From Escallonia rubra (lineage: Eukaryota > Streptophyta > Magnoliopsida > Escalloniales > Escalloniaceae): a DNA stretch of 64,000 nucleotides. The notes under the pieces are model-generated. The model ran no database searches. It saw nothing but the letters and a program-made list of their open reading frames with translations, and had not been told where the DNA came from. Location: positions 1 to 64,000 of the forward strand of contig JAVXUO010003046.1 of assembly GCA_033065855.1 (NCBI GenBank), in the 5' to 3' direction. The position numbers were made by a program, and so were the translations under genes. This document shows, piece after piece, positions 1-10,772 of this stretch; position 1 is the first letter of the stretch; each line of letters opens with the position of its first letter.

Positions 1-147
1 AAACATAAACTTAATGGACCCAAGTGGATAAATACAGAAGTGTGACAGAAAGAAAACATAAAAAAAATTTAAACAAGAAAGATCTACACATGCATATTCA
101 GGTGCTGCCCATTCTAGGAGGATTTTTGTCAAATGTTAATGACTCAC

Positions 148-3100
148 CCGTTCTAAGAGAAGTTTTTGCATCCCTCCCCAGTTTGCATTTGCACTGGCTC
201 TCCCACTTACCACTTCAAGTATAAGGACTCCAAAGCTGTAGACGTCAGCCTTCATTGTCAACTGACCACCCAATACATACTCAGGTGCCAAATAACCACT
301 GATGTATAAAAGCTTTGAGTTAGTTTATGTTCCACAATTAACTCCATCAGACAAACCTTATATTCTACATTGTGATCTTATCAATCTGACAACCACAACA
401 AATGGCTACCGAGAAAACATTCCATACAAAATGCAATGAATGAAAACGTTCCGTACAAAAACTGGAAATTGTTCAAGCCTCATATCCTCTCTCCTTACAG
501 AGAAACATTTTGATCAATTTTGGAACAACAAGGGGTGCCTAGAAAAGTAGGAAAGCCAAGTTGCAAGTGTAATGGGGGCCGTTGAGAATGAACAGTTCAT
601 AGGAGATGCCTAGAGCAGCAGGAACAGTAAGTTGCAGTTATGCTATAAATTTACGCAGCAGATGGAGATATGGACTAAATATCAAACAGCAACCAGAGCT
701 TCAAAGGGTATTTGAAAGGGTAACATACGTAGTTCCTGCTATTTTCGTGCTGATATGAGTGATGCTATCTGGAAAAAGTTTAGCCAACCCAAAGTCTCCA
801 ATTTTTGGTATAAAATTCTTGTCAAGTAGTATATTACTAGCTTTGATGTCCCTGTGCACTATACGTGGCACAAGTTCTTCATGAAGATACGCAAGACCCC
901 TGGCACTACCCATGCAAATAGCAGATCTTCTTTCCCAGTCCAATTTTATTGTTTTATGCTCGGGACCTGCAATCAAGTATTATCCATATCAATTTCACCT
1001 TTGTTTATGAAGATAATAAGAAACTACAAAGCTAATTCTAGCATAGCTTCTTTGGTTACCTAATAGTGCACGATCAAGGCTGCTATTTTCTAGATATTCA
1101 TAGACCAAAATCCGGTTAGTCCCTTCAGCACAACATCCAATTAAATCAACAAGGTTTGGATGCCTGGCATGTGACATGGTATCAATTTCAGTTAAAAATT
1201 CATGCACCCCCTGCTTCGACTGAACAGAAAGTGTCTTCACAGCTACTTGTGTCTCATTTTTGAGGATCCCCTATAAAATAGCATTGGAGTTATTACATTG
1301 AAATAAGTAGTACGTAATTGAAAAAAGAACATAATTCCAGTCACAGTCTGTCATACTAGTAAAAAAATCCCTGTATTTTCCAGATAGCTATTGTTTTGCG
1401 ACCCAGTCCATGCTTAACTAGTCCTGCTTGTCATCATTATTATCAGTGGTTTATCTGAGTCCTAGAGATTTCTCCAATGCAATTCATAGTTTGTCTGCCT
1501 TTTAGCCAAATTCTTTGTTGAACAGGCAATTTACAGATCACTACAACTTCTGCTAAGAGCTACGCTGACAATCTAGTAAGCACGTCTGGTTTCATGTGAG
1601 TTATACATTAAGATTGATTGCATATCCTGGATAAACTGAATTATTGAAGGTTGGACGATTCGCATTATCACCAGTTGGGCTTACAGTTTTGAACAATCTA
1701 GTAAGCACGTGAGTTATACATTAACATTGATTGCATATCCTGGATAAATTGGATTGTTGAAGGTTGGACGGTTCGTAATATCACCAGTTGCGCTTACAGT
1801 TTTGATTAATTTCGTGTCTTATTATAAACTGGACTCTTGCAGGTCAGTTAAAATTTGCAGTTACTCCTCTCAGGATCATGCAGGGGTATCTAAGTCCATA
1901 CTGATAGTTATTGTTTAGCGACCCAGTCCATGCTTAACCAGTCGTGCTTCTCATCATTATTATCAGTGGTTTATCTGAGTCCTAGAGATTACTCCAATGC
2001 AATTCATAGTTTGTCTGCTTTTTAGCCAAATTCTTTGTTGAACAGGCAATTTACAGATCACTACAACTTCTGCTGAGAGCTACGCTGTCAATCTAGTAAG
2101 CAGGTCTGCTTTCATGTGAGTTTTACATTAACATTGATAGAAAATCATGGATAAACTGTATTGTTGAAGGTTGGATGATTTGTATTGTCACCAGTTGGGT
2201 ATACAGTTTTGAACAATCTAGTAAGCATGTCTTCCTTCATGTGAGTTATTATACATTAACATTGATTGCATATCCTGGATAAACTGGATTGTTGAAGGTT
2301 GGACGGTTCGTATTATCACCAGTTTTGATTAATTTCATGTCTTATTTATAAACTGGACTCTTGCAGGTCAGTTAAAATTTGCAGATACTCCTCTCAGGAT
2401 CATGCTGGGGTATCTAAGTCCATATATATCAAGGATTCAAGGTGCAAGGTTGAATAACTCTACGAGTAGAGGTGTCAAACGGATACTTTCGACTGTGATA
2501 TCAGAGCCCTCCCTCCCTCCCCCCTCCCCCCCCCGATAGCTATTGTTTTGCGACCCAGTCCAGGCTTAACTAGTCCTGCTTCTCATCATTATTATTAGTG
2601 GTTTATGGTTTATCTGAGTCCTAGAGATTACTCCAATGCAAGTCATAGTTTGTCTGCTTTTTAGCCAAATTCTTTGTTCAACAGGCAATTTACAGATCAC
2701 TACAACTTCTGCTGAGAGCTACGCTGACAATCTAGTAAGCACGTCTGCTTTCATGTGAGTTATACATTAATATTGATTGAAAATCCTGGGTAAACTGGAT
2801 TGTTGAAGGTTGGACGATTCGTATTATCACCAGTTGGGCTTACAGTTTTGAACAATCTAGTAAGCACGTTTGCTTTTGTGTGAGTTATACATTAACATTG
2901 ATTGCGTATCCTGGATAAACTGGATTGTTGAAGGTTGGACGGTTCGTATTATCACCAGTTTTGATTAATTTCATGTCTTATTTATAAACTGGACTCTTGC
3001 AGGTCAGTTAAAATTTGCAGATACTTCTCTCAGGATCATGCTGGGGTATCTAAGTCCATATATATCAAGGATTCAATGTGCAATAACTCTACAAGTAGAG

Positions 3101-3150
3101 GTGTCAAAAATGGATAATGAGTAATACTTTCGATTAGTACCAGTGGTGTT

Positions 3151-3234
<84 letters not shown>

Positions 3235-5599
3235 GCACGCACGCCCCCTCAAAACGAACCGCTGAATTAGACCCCTAAACGCAACCAACCCCCATCTAGT
3301 GCCTCTGCCTAATCAACTCTGAACCCTCAATTGAGTCACAATCAGGTCTGGTTATATAACCCCAAAAGTGCGATCTAGAGTCCAATAAACGTTTAGATTT
3401 TTTATATCGATGATTGATGTGATCTTCTCGAATGTGTATCATACTAGCCAAGCGATGTGAAAGGCAATAAAGGTAAGAGTGAGTACCTTGTAAACTGTTC
3501 CAAAACCTCCTCGCCCAATCTTATTTTTTCCATGGAAGTTGTCCGTTGCAGTTCTTAATTCGTTGTATGAGAAATTCTTGACATTTGCGAGAATAAGCTC
3601 TGGCGACGATTAAAAATAAGATAAAAATGTGTGCAGTAAAGTAAGTATCTGAATTTTGACATAAGAATTATAAATCTCCACCGCATGATAAGAGACTAAT
3701 GTTTCAGAAATGAAATGTAATCAGGTGTAATTCAATCACATTCATTTGGTTTCTTATCCATAAAAGTGCACACATAAGAGAATGATTTTACACAAACAAT
3801 TTCCTCTTCTATCTGTTTCAATGATTCGATAATCTAGTGCTGACATGAAGGTCTACCCAAAACGTCTAGTTCCCTAAAACAAGCCAGAAACTCTCCCCTT
3901 CTCTATCTTTTGCTAAGAAAGCCATAATGTCCAGACTTTAAGTTGCTGTAATACTATATCATGAGATAGCCTGGAATAGATACTGCAATTATGGCAACCG
4001 CCAGTTTATTATGGTAGGGAGATGAATCAGTATTGCCATAAGAATTTTGACAAATCTATAATGCCCAGGATGATAATTTATTTTAATTTGGAATAGAAAG
4101 CTGTAGGAGGCCATCGATGTCTAATGGTAAGATCGGTCGAGAGCAGATCTCTTCTAATGGCTTGTCTGACCACTAAACTGCATCGATTTTTTTATTTCAA
4201 GGGAAAAAAGAAAAGATGACAAGAAAGCTACAAGACACGTGTTCATCCTCATGTATGCTTAAATGTGAGTAGCAGAAAAGGGATGTTTGGACGGATGAGG
4301 CAACTGAAGCTTGTAGAAAGAACAAATAAACATATAGAAGTAGAAGATAAATGGGTGAAATTGTTCTTACGCTGCAAATCGAGGAACGCCTCAGAGTCTA
4401 AGGTGATTCTAATTTTCAACCAACTGCTCTGAAATTTCAGAACGAGCTCGCTCTTTGTATTGGATATTGATAGTAAAAACCCAAGAAATGTATAAAAATA
4501 TTTTTCTTTACAAAAGTTTGAAAGTTCATAATAAAAACCTCAATAAACTCAACAAAGTGAGCGACACAAAAATAACCTTAGGATTTAGGATAACAAATAC
4601 TTCTTCTCCTGAGAGGATCTCAATAACCAAAAATAAGAGAAGAAGACTCTCACATCCAGAGAGCTAGGTGAAATACATTAACTACAAAAAATCATCTTAC
4701 AACCCAAGAGACCAGTACATAATGAAACAATTAAGGCGGAAGATGAGGAAAATGACGAATGAACTCACCCTTTGTATCCTTAAAACTTGGAATAACTTTG
4801 TCGCCACTCAAAACAAGCACTTGTCACCTAAAATGAGATCACACAAAATCTCCAGATCACCCATATTAGGAAGCCACTTATTGCAGCATGCCAGCAAACC
4901 CTATACGGCATAGCTTCATCCCTCGGAAAATCTAATCTAATCATTAAAAGAGAAAAGAGGACACAAAAGTTGGTGTCCTTCAAGCGACTAAATGCCAGAA
5001 ATGGTATGAAGAGAATAATATCTATGCGACAGGAGACGAGGGAAAGAGCACAAAACGTTTCAAGCACCTTGAAGCAACCTCTCTCCAAGTAGGTAAACAA
5101 AGTCCAATTAGTCAAGTGTTTTAGCAATCAATTTACTCATAAATTTAAAGATGTGTTCACTGAGCAAGCACTCTATGTTGGGCTAAACAGTATCATGTCT
5201 AAAACAAGACAGCGGGATCAAAAAGAAACAAGCACGTAAATTGAAGTACTCGTATGTTGTCCTAAAGGGATCTATTGAGCAAAGTCAGAAATATAAAAGG
5301 CACGTTATGATAACCTAAAATGCAACTCATATCTCTTCTGCCAGTTGTTGGCATGACAACATTTAAATGGCCCATACAATTGAAAGTAGCTTTCACGGAA
5401 CAACAAATTGTAACGCACAATATGTAGAACAATATGGTCGGTAATACGAGTAAAAGTTTTCCATCTAAACTTGATATAGCGGATTTGAGAATGCATATCA
5501 TCAGTCACATATAAAGTCCTTACCTCCTGATTCTCGACGAGCATGAGGATCCTCCCTTTTTTGGCGTACAAACAAGTCACCGAAGCAATTACAGCTCAT
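148..5599 (-). CDS. Receptor-like cytoplasmic Ser/Thr protein kinase, At3g09010-like (3' end outside window)
   Basis: Five exons can be joined with GT-AG ends and a continuous frame: 5524-5599, 3487-3599, 1060-1270, 729-966 and 148-298, giving the first 263 residues. The start is the ATG at 5599, giving a Cys-bearing N-terminus [10 protein letters not shown], as in the Arabidopsis At3g09010/CRPK1-like group. The kinase core follows: glycine loop [11 protein letters not shown] near residues 54-64, VAVK with catalytic Lys75, Glu91 of helix C, HRDIKASN at 171-178, DFG at 191-193 and IAGTTGYLAPEY created across the 729/298 splice. The enzyme should phosphorylate Ser/Thr on proteins at the inner face of the plasma membrane. 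No signal peptide or extracellular domain is present, so it is a cytoplasmic kinase. The last exon(s) lie left of base 1. Substrate is unknown. The family is certain; the exact orthologue is inferred. Confidence 0.9.
1383..3063. repeat. Nested tandem repeat inside a kinase-gene intron
   Basis: Three large direct copies begin with GATAGYTATTG.TT.GCGACC at about 1383, 1903 and 2535, so the periods are 520 and 632 bases. Each large unit contains two copies of a smaller ~125-base unit that starts CAATCTAGTAAGCA (about 1569, 1694, 2089, 2214, 2728 and 2853) and includes TTGTTGAAGGTTGGACG and ATCACCAGTT. Copies are near-identical, pointing to recent unequal exchange. The block lies wholly within the intron between exons 1060-1270 and 3487-3599. 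Confidence 0.9.
3155..3232. repeat. (CT)39 microsatellite in kinase intron
   Basis: An uninterrupted CT dinucleotide run of 78 bases. Relative to the kinase transcript it is a (GA)n tract. It lies about 90 bases beyond the end of the nested tandem repeat and about 255 bases from the next exon. Confidence 0.97.
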
Positions 5600-6404
5600 G
5601 TCCTTCAGCAGTTACGACTATAATTCCGAATTCTGTAAGTACACCTTTCAAAGCACAAGAAAGACTTCAATCGACCGATCACATACAGTTTCCCTAACCT
5701 CAAGATAGTATCAACAAACTAACATTCCAGGTACTAGCTAGCACTAGCCTTTGTATAACTTGACATATCACATATGAACAACAGCATTAGTGTTTTCCTT
5801 CCCCCGGTAGATGTAATGAAGTTTAATGCAAGAGTAAGACATCGAGTTAAGTAAGCAACCTACAAACTTAACCCCATTCAAATCGTCACTTTGCAGCACC
5901 ACATCCTCTCAAACTTGAAAGGAATTGGCATCATAACCGGAGATACGCATAACTACAATAACCAAAACCTGCCGCTCATGTGTCAAACTTTCAACAATTA
6001 CACTCCCAATAGGAATCAAAACGGGCGTGCGCCTGCACACACACATACACACATGCGGGGACTACTTGAACAGACTTAACCAAGACACGTATGCAGCAAA
6101 TACATCTGTTTCGAACTATAAAGGAATTTCAAATACGTTTGCCAAAGCACTCATAATAACATATATAAAAGTTCAAACTAGCAAACTGTTCTCGTAAAGT
6201 TTAGTAAATGAACTCTAAAACAGTAAAAATTATAGCAATGATTTAAGCCTAGCTAAATCATTCAAAATCAAACTCCTGCTGCTCCAAATAAAATCCAGAA
6301 TTAAGTCAATCAATTGCAGCTAGTTCATAGTGAAACGCGCCAGATCCGCGAAAATGAAAAAAATTAAGCTCAAAATAATCATGGAAAAATTACTGCAAAA
6401 ATAC

Positions 6405-6620
6405 CTCGTTTGAAGAGAAATTGAGGCAGTGGATTTCGGTGGAATGGTTGGACGATTCGTCGAAAAAATGTTGAATGAAGTGTTTTTCTTCGAAAAATAG
6501 TCGTTGCTGCTGTTTTTTCTTCTTCTTCTTCTTCTTCTTCGTCTTCGTGGCGTGGATAAGGACGGGTCATTAGTCGTAGCTCTTGCCATTGCGCCTTCTT
6601 TTGTTCCCACCTTACCTTAT
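6405..6620 (-). other. Candidate 5' non-coding first exon of the kinase gene
   Basis: On the minus strand this stretch holds a GAA-rich leader (6516-6542) and ends in ACGAG followed by GTATTT, a possible donor at 6405. A matching acceptor lies just upstream of the kinase ATG (TTACAG ending at 5633, exon from 5632). The left limit of transcription (about 6620) is a guess. The open frames here are low-complexity Arg/Glu runs and are not taken as protein. Confidence 0.4.
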
Positions 6621-6629
6621 GCTACTGTA

Positions 6630-8120
6630 TTATTTAGTCAATGCGACATTGGACAAGAATTCTCTATTGTATGGCGTCGCGTTTCTTGAATCACAAAAAA
6701 TTGTTATTAAAAATATTTTATCGATATTTTTCCCCGCTTATTTTGCCTTGATTTTTATATCATATAAACTATTACTTCACTTGTACTAAATTGAGATTTA
6801 ATGCGTATTTGAAAAAACATTTAACTGCGTAATTCTGTTATATAGACTCTCTGGACATTGATATATTACTCGAATATATAATATTTGAAACACCCACTAA
6901 CTTAGAACTTAAAAAGACATGAAACAATTGCTCTCTGCTTTCAAACGAGAAAAGTTATTCAATAGAAATTGTTACGAAATCGCTCTAGATAAATATGTAT
7001 AGAACACGATAATCAAATAAGAAAACACAAGAAATATGAGAGAACTCAAATCAGATTTACAACGCTCCCTCACGTGTATCTCTCAATTATTTTCTTACTC
7101 AAAGAAAGATTTTTCTTTCTTTCTTTCGTACTCAAAGAAATATTCTCCTCTTGCCCTTAAATACAATACAAGACACCTTACTTATACTTGGAGATAAGCA
7201 GTGATCTTCTCTATCCAAGCAATGTGGGACAAGATGTCTTATATACTAAGAGCCAAGTTGCAACATTTTTTGAGTAACCAATGTGGGACAAAAATATAAG
7301 ACATATATCAACAGAAAATAATATATATGCGTGTGTGCACGTGCCACGAGTATATATACATAATATGAGGGGTTGCAGGCACACGTGATCAGCATGCAAA
7401 AATAAAATGAATAATGTATTAAAAATAAAGAGATGAACATATAGACAATCTAAGAGATTTTCATAATTGTTCATAAGTAAACCTAGATACCTTCGTGGAG
7501 AGAACAAAATTGCAAATATCCAAGGCATATCATCTAGAGAACCTAAAAGCCTGCAAATATTTCTAACAATATCGGTAGGATTATTGTAATAGAGTATATG
7601 AGTGTTGCATTTTAAAGATCACATCATTTAAATATAGAATACATAATGAGAATGCCTTTTTGTTGCAATATCTCTTTTAGTGTTACATAACTAACGATCT
7701 ACAACGGTGAAAAGTGACATTCTAAGAAATTTTCTTAACAAGTGACACAAAATAAGTATTATAGCTACCTATCTACATATTTTATATATCTATCTATTTA
7801 CATCTATTACAAAACTATTTATCTAGAATTGTGACACTTGGCCTAAAAGAAAATTCTTAAAAGATGACATAAAATAAAAATATTAAAATTTACATTTTAT
7901 ATTTGTTGTGTTCCCCATTTTAAAATATTTTAAAAACTGTAGTCAAATTTTATTCTAAAGGTCAAGCTTGATATTATAAAAATACTATATTACTAACTTC
8001 ATTTCTACACATGTGTGCCACTATACTATATATAAAGGAAAAGCTCTTTATTAAGGACTGTGACAAGTGGCATTCGAATTTTTTCTTTAAAAAGTGACAC
8101 AAAATAAAAATCTTAAATGA
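6630..8120. other. AT-rich spacer with degraded repeat debris, no gene seen
   Basis: No exon-like coding stretch is visible. Short motifs recur, such as CAATGTGGGACAA at about 7220 and 7279, and GTGACA(C/A)TTGG-type segments near 7700, 7830 and 8060 that resemble the repeat tails described at 9.9 and 10.5 kb. The left part (6630-6900) is the likely promoter side of the kinase gene. I cannot name the debris. Confidence 0.5.
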
Positions 8121-8145
8121 TACTCCCTCCGTCCCACGTAAATTG

Positions 8146-8148
<3 letters not shown>

Positions 8149-8189
<41 letters not shown>
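8149..8189. repeat. (AT)n microsatellite, left side of fold-back element
   Basis: A pure AT dinucleotide run directly abutting the left inverted end of the fold-back element. Confidence 0.95.
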
Positions 8190-8192
<3 letters not shown>

Positions 8193-9379
8193 AGCTAATC
8201 TATTGCTCGCGCTGGCAACTTGGGTTAAGTTGTCAGCGCGATCTGGCCGTCCACGCGCGATCTGTGAACGGTCCAGATCTTTTTTTTGCGTTTTTTTTAA
8301 GTTCGTCCACTACATTATGTAGCGGACGATTTTTTGACGAATATACCCTTTAATATCTAGATGTTATATTTTCTGGAATATCATCCGCTACATTATGTAG
8401 CGGACAATATTTTGGAAACTGAAGCCCATGGAAATTCAAGAATTCTTCATCTGAAACTGGACATAATTATGTCCAGAAATCCTTCTGTAACCATGGCATC
8501 TGAAATTTCTTCATCTCCACCCACCACCACCGCCGAGATCCTCCCAATCTAGCCCACTACCATGGACACCACTCTCAACCAAACACCGACATCCAGACCC
8601 AAGTTGCTGTCGCCGCAAGCTCCCCGCCGTGACCTTTCAAGACCAAACCACCGCCGAGATCCTCCCAATCCAGCCCACTACCGTTGACACCACTCTCAAC
8701 CAAACACCGATGATCCAGACCCAAGTTTCCGTCGTCGCAAGCTCCCCACCGTGACCTTTCAAGACCAAACCCGTCCTAAAAAAAAGCCCATTGACTGCCA
8801 ACAACACTAGCATCAACGGCAGCAGCAACACCCACAATGTAAATCTTGCTCTACCTGACATAATTTACCAAGATCTCAAGTACGTCGAAGATGTATCAGG
8901 TAAGCTGCAGAAGGACAAGTACGCAGAAGATCTGGATATTGATGGGTTTCCTCAAAATCACTTATATTCCCTTCTTGATCAAGTTTTGCCGACTGGGTTT
9001 TTGTATATATGCTTGAACAACATCGTCCTCTGTTTGCAATCCCGTTAAAATTGTCAAGGTTTTAAACAACAAATTATGCTAGAGAGAGAGAGAGAGAGAG
9101 AGAGGGAATGGACGAAGGGGGGTCTCTGTAAACTCCTGATTGTGCATCACTGTGCGGTTCCAGCATCCGCTACATTATGTAGCGGATGATATTTATCCTG
9201 CGACTTGCTTCGCTCAAGCTGGGGGTATTATTGTCAAAAAATCGTCTGCTACATAATGTAGCGGACGGACTTAAAAAAAACGCAAAAAAAAGATCCGGAC
9301 CGTCCACAGATCGCGCGTGGACGGCCAGATCGCGCTGGCAACTTAACCCAAGTTGCCAGCGCGAGCAATGGATCAGCTC

Positions 9380-9381
<2 letters not shown>
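8190..9381. mobile_element. Fold-back DNA element with ~150-bp inverted ends, set in an (AT)n tract
   Basis: The ends GGGAGCTAATC... and ...GATCAGCTCCC are inverted copies extending roughly 150 bases, including CTCGCGCTGGCAACTT and the reverse complement AAGTTGCCAGCGCGAG. On both sides the element abuts (AT)n (8149-8189 and 9382-9434). Rice Micron MITEs are known to sit in TA microsatellites, and long inverted ends also occur in Mutator-like elements; either kinship is possible. Each end is itself palindromic: 9330-9364 folds into a perfect 15-bp stem with a 5-base loop. The interior has a 121-bp tandem duplication (8530-8650, 8651-8771) and a short open stretch (about 8790-9048) that I do not recognise and that lacks an ATG. 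No transposase is seen. Confidence 0.8.

Positions 9382-9434
<53 letters not shown>
9382..9434. repeat. (AT)n microsatellite, right side of fold-back element
   Basis: A pure AT dinucleotide run directly abutting the right inverted end of the fold-back element; with 8149-8189 it is probably one original tract split by insertion. Confidence 0.95.
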
Positions 9435-9439
<5 letters not shown>

Positions 9440-9814
9440 CCACAAAAATTGATCATTTTCAAATTAAAAAAGATTATGTAAGTATTCTTACATATTTACC
9501 CTTGTATACTTTTTTAATTCTATTTTTCGCTCCACATTTAACTCTTCATCAATTCATTTACACTTTTTTATTTTATTTCTCTCTTCACATTTAACACCCT
9601 TTTCAACTCGTTTTCTCTCTCCTGCCCCACTTTCTTCCTCTCTTCTCTCTAAAGAATATAATGAAAAATACACAATATATGACTTAAATCTTAATATGCG
9701 TGAAAAAAAAGTGATTGAATTATGTGGGACGGAGGGAGTAAATAACTATCTACAAATACATGTTTGATTTTCACAAATTATATTCTATTTAAGGAATTTG
9801 ACAATAAACACTTA

Positions 9815-9891
9815 TACGAAATGCTTGATTTGCTTAACATAATTCATACTATTAACTTTGTTTTTGCACATACGTTGCTACAGTGACTAGT
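9815..9891 (+). repeat. Helitron-like 3' tail (CTAGT end), candidate
   Basis: The segment containing ACGAAATGCTTGATTT and ending in TGACTAGT followed by T resembles the tail at 10450-10524, which ends GAGCTAGT followed by T. CTRRT ends with a following T are typical of Helitrons. I see no clear hairpin before the end and no TC start, so this is tentative. Duplicated counterparts end at 14480 and 15084. Confidence 0.35.
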
Positions 9892-9896
9892 TATAT

Positions 9897-9940
<44 letters not shown>

Positions 9941-10449
9941 CATATATAATGAGAAGTCTATTTTTAGTGTAATACCATTTTGGTGTTACACTGAGAGTGA
10001 CTCCGGCTAACACGTGTCCATTATGAGGACAAAATTGTAAAATATAACTACCCACTCTCCATAAAGTCATTAGTTACAAACACTCACTCTCTGCATGTAA
10101 CTACTCATTTTCTTTTCTACATTTTCTTCTACATTTCCCCTTCTCTCTCAAATCTGAAGAAAATCCAAATTACAATCTGTCAATTGCATTTGTAAGCGAT
10201 AGTGAGTAAGTAGATTATCTCAAAATACATTACTCATAATTTGCAATGACAGAATCGCACTCGCAATGCGTGTGCACAACATCTCGTTATATATAAAAGG
10301 AATACCTATTTTGATGTAACACCTCTTTTGGTATTACGTAACTACCCACTTTAGAATGTTGACACTTGGCATCATAAAATCAAACATGATATGAAAATAT
10401 TATATTTTAACTTTATTTTTGCACTCATTTTATCGACTGTGACACTAAA

Positions 10450-10524
10450 TACCTATACGTGATGCTTGATTTTTTTCACAAAATATATATCAGTAACTTT
10501 AGTTTTGCATGCACATGAGCTAGT
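10450..10524 (+). repeat. Second Helitron-like 3' tail, candidate
   Basis: Shares ATACGTGATGCTTGATTT and AACTTTAGTTTTGCA-like blocks with the tail ending at 9891 and also ends in CTAGT. It directly abuts the poly(T) of an antisense LINE tail. Confidence 0.35.
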
Positions 10525-10735
10525 TTTTTTTTAATCAAGACATTGCATTAAAAATGAGAGAGTACAAAAGAGGGTTCCTAGTTCACAATTTCATCAATTA
10601 ACAAAAGAGAACCAAAGGATGAAGAAGGAACCAAGCTAAAAGAGTTTGAAACATCCGCCCGTTTTGCTAGATTGTGGGCTAAGCTATTAACACTTATATT
10701 TACTTTCAAGACATCCCAGCAGATAAACTTTTGGG
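10525..10735 (-). mobile_element. 5'-truncated LINE tail with RNase H end (copy 1)
   Basis: On the minus strand an open frame reads VNSLAHNLAKRADVSN and ends at a stop near 10578; this NxxAHxLAK pattern is the C-terminal part of the RNase H domain found in plant L1-type LINEs. It is followed by a short 3' untranslated part and a poly(A) tail, seen here as a T-run at about 10525-10534. The element is severely 5' truncated. Same element in copy 2 at 15085-15295. Confidence 0.6.
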
Positions 10736-10772
10736 GTAACACCACTTTGGTGTTGCAACATAGTAGTTTTAA

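Larger units (their letters stand above)
8123..9738. mobile_element. Stowaway-type MITE (Tc1/mariner) carrying a nested element
   Basis: The left end is CTCCCTCCGTCCCA and the right end is its reverse complement, TGGGACGGAGGGAG. Both ends are flanked by TA (8121-8122 and 9739-9740), the target duplication of Stowaway/Tc1-mariner elements. The element's own DNA is split into about 25 bases on the left and about 300 bases on the right by an (AT)n tract that holds another element (8190-9381). The right portion recurs at 14041-14327. It is non-autonomous, with no transposase. Confidence 0.85.

Noticed and set aside
1383-3063. Regular direct repeats that could suggest a CRISPR array
   Set aside because: Plant intron context, repeat units far too long, and spacers are repeats themselves.
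3073-3288. Open frame with long Arg-Glu repeat on the minus strand
   Set aside because: It is simply the translated (GA)n microsatellite in an intron.
4105-4190. SINE-like text (CTAATGGTAAGATCGGTCGAG)
   Set aside because: Only weak similarity to a Pol III A box, no B box downstream and no poly(A) tail.
7000-7290. Repeated CAATGTGGGACAA, a motif also seen near some plant LTR ends
   Set aside because: No paired terminal repeats, primer site or coding domain; too little to call any element.
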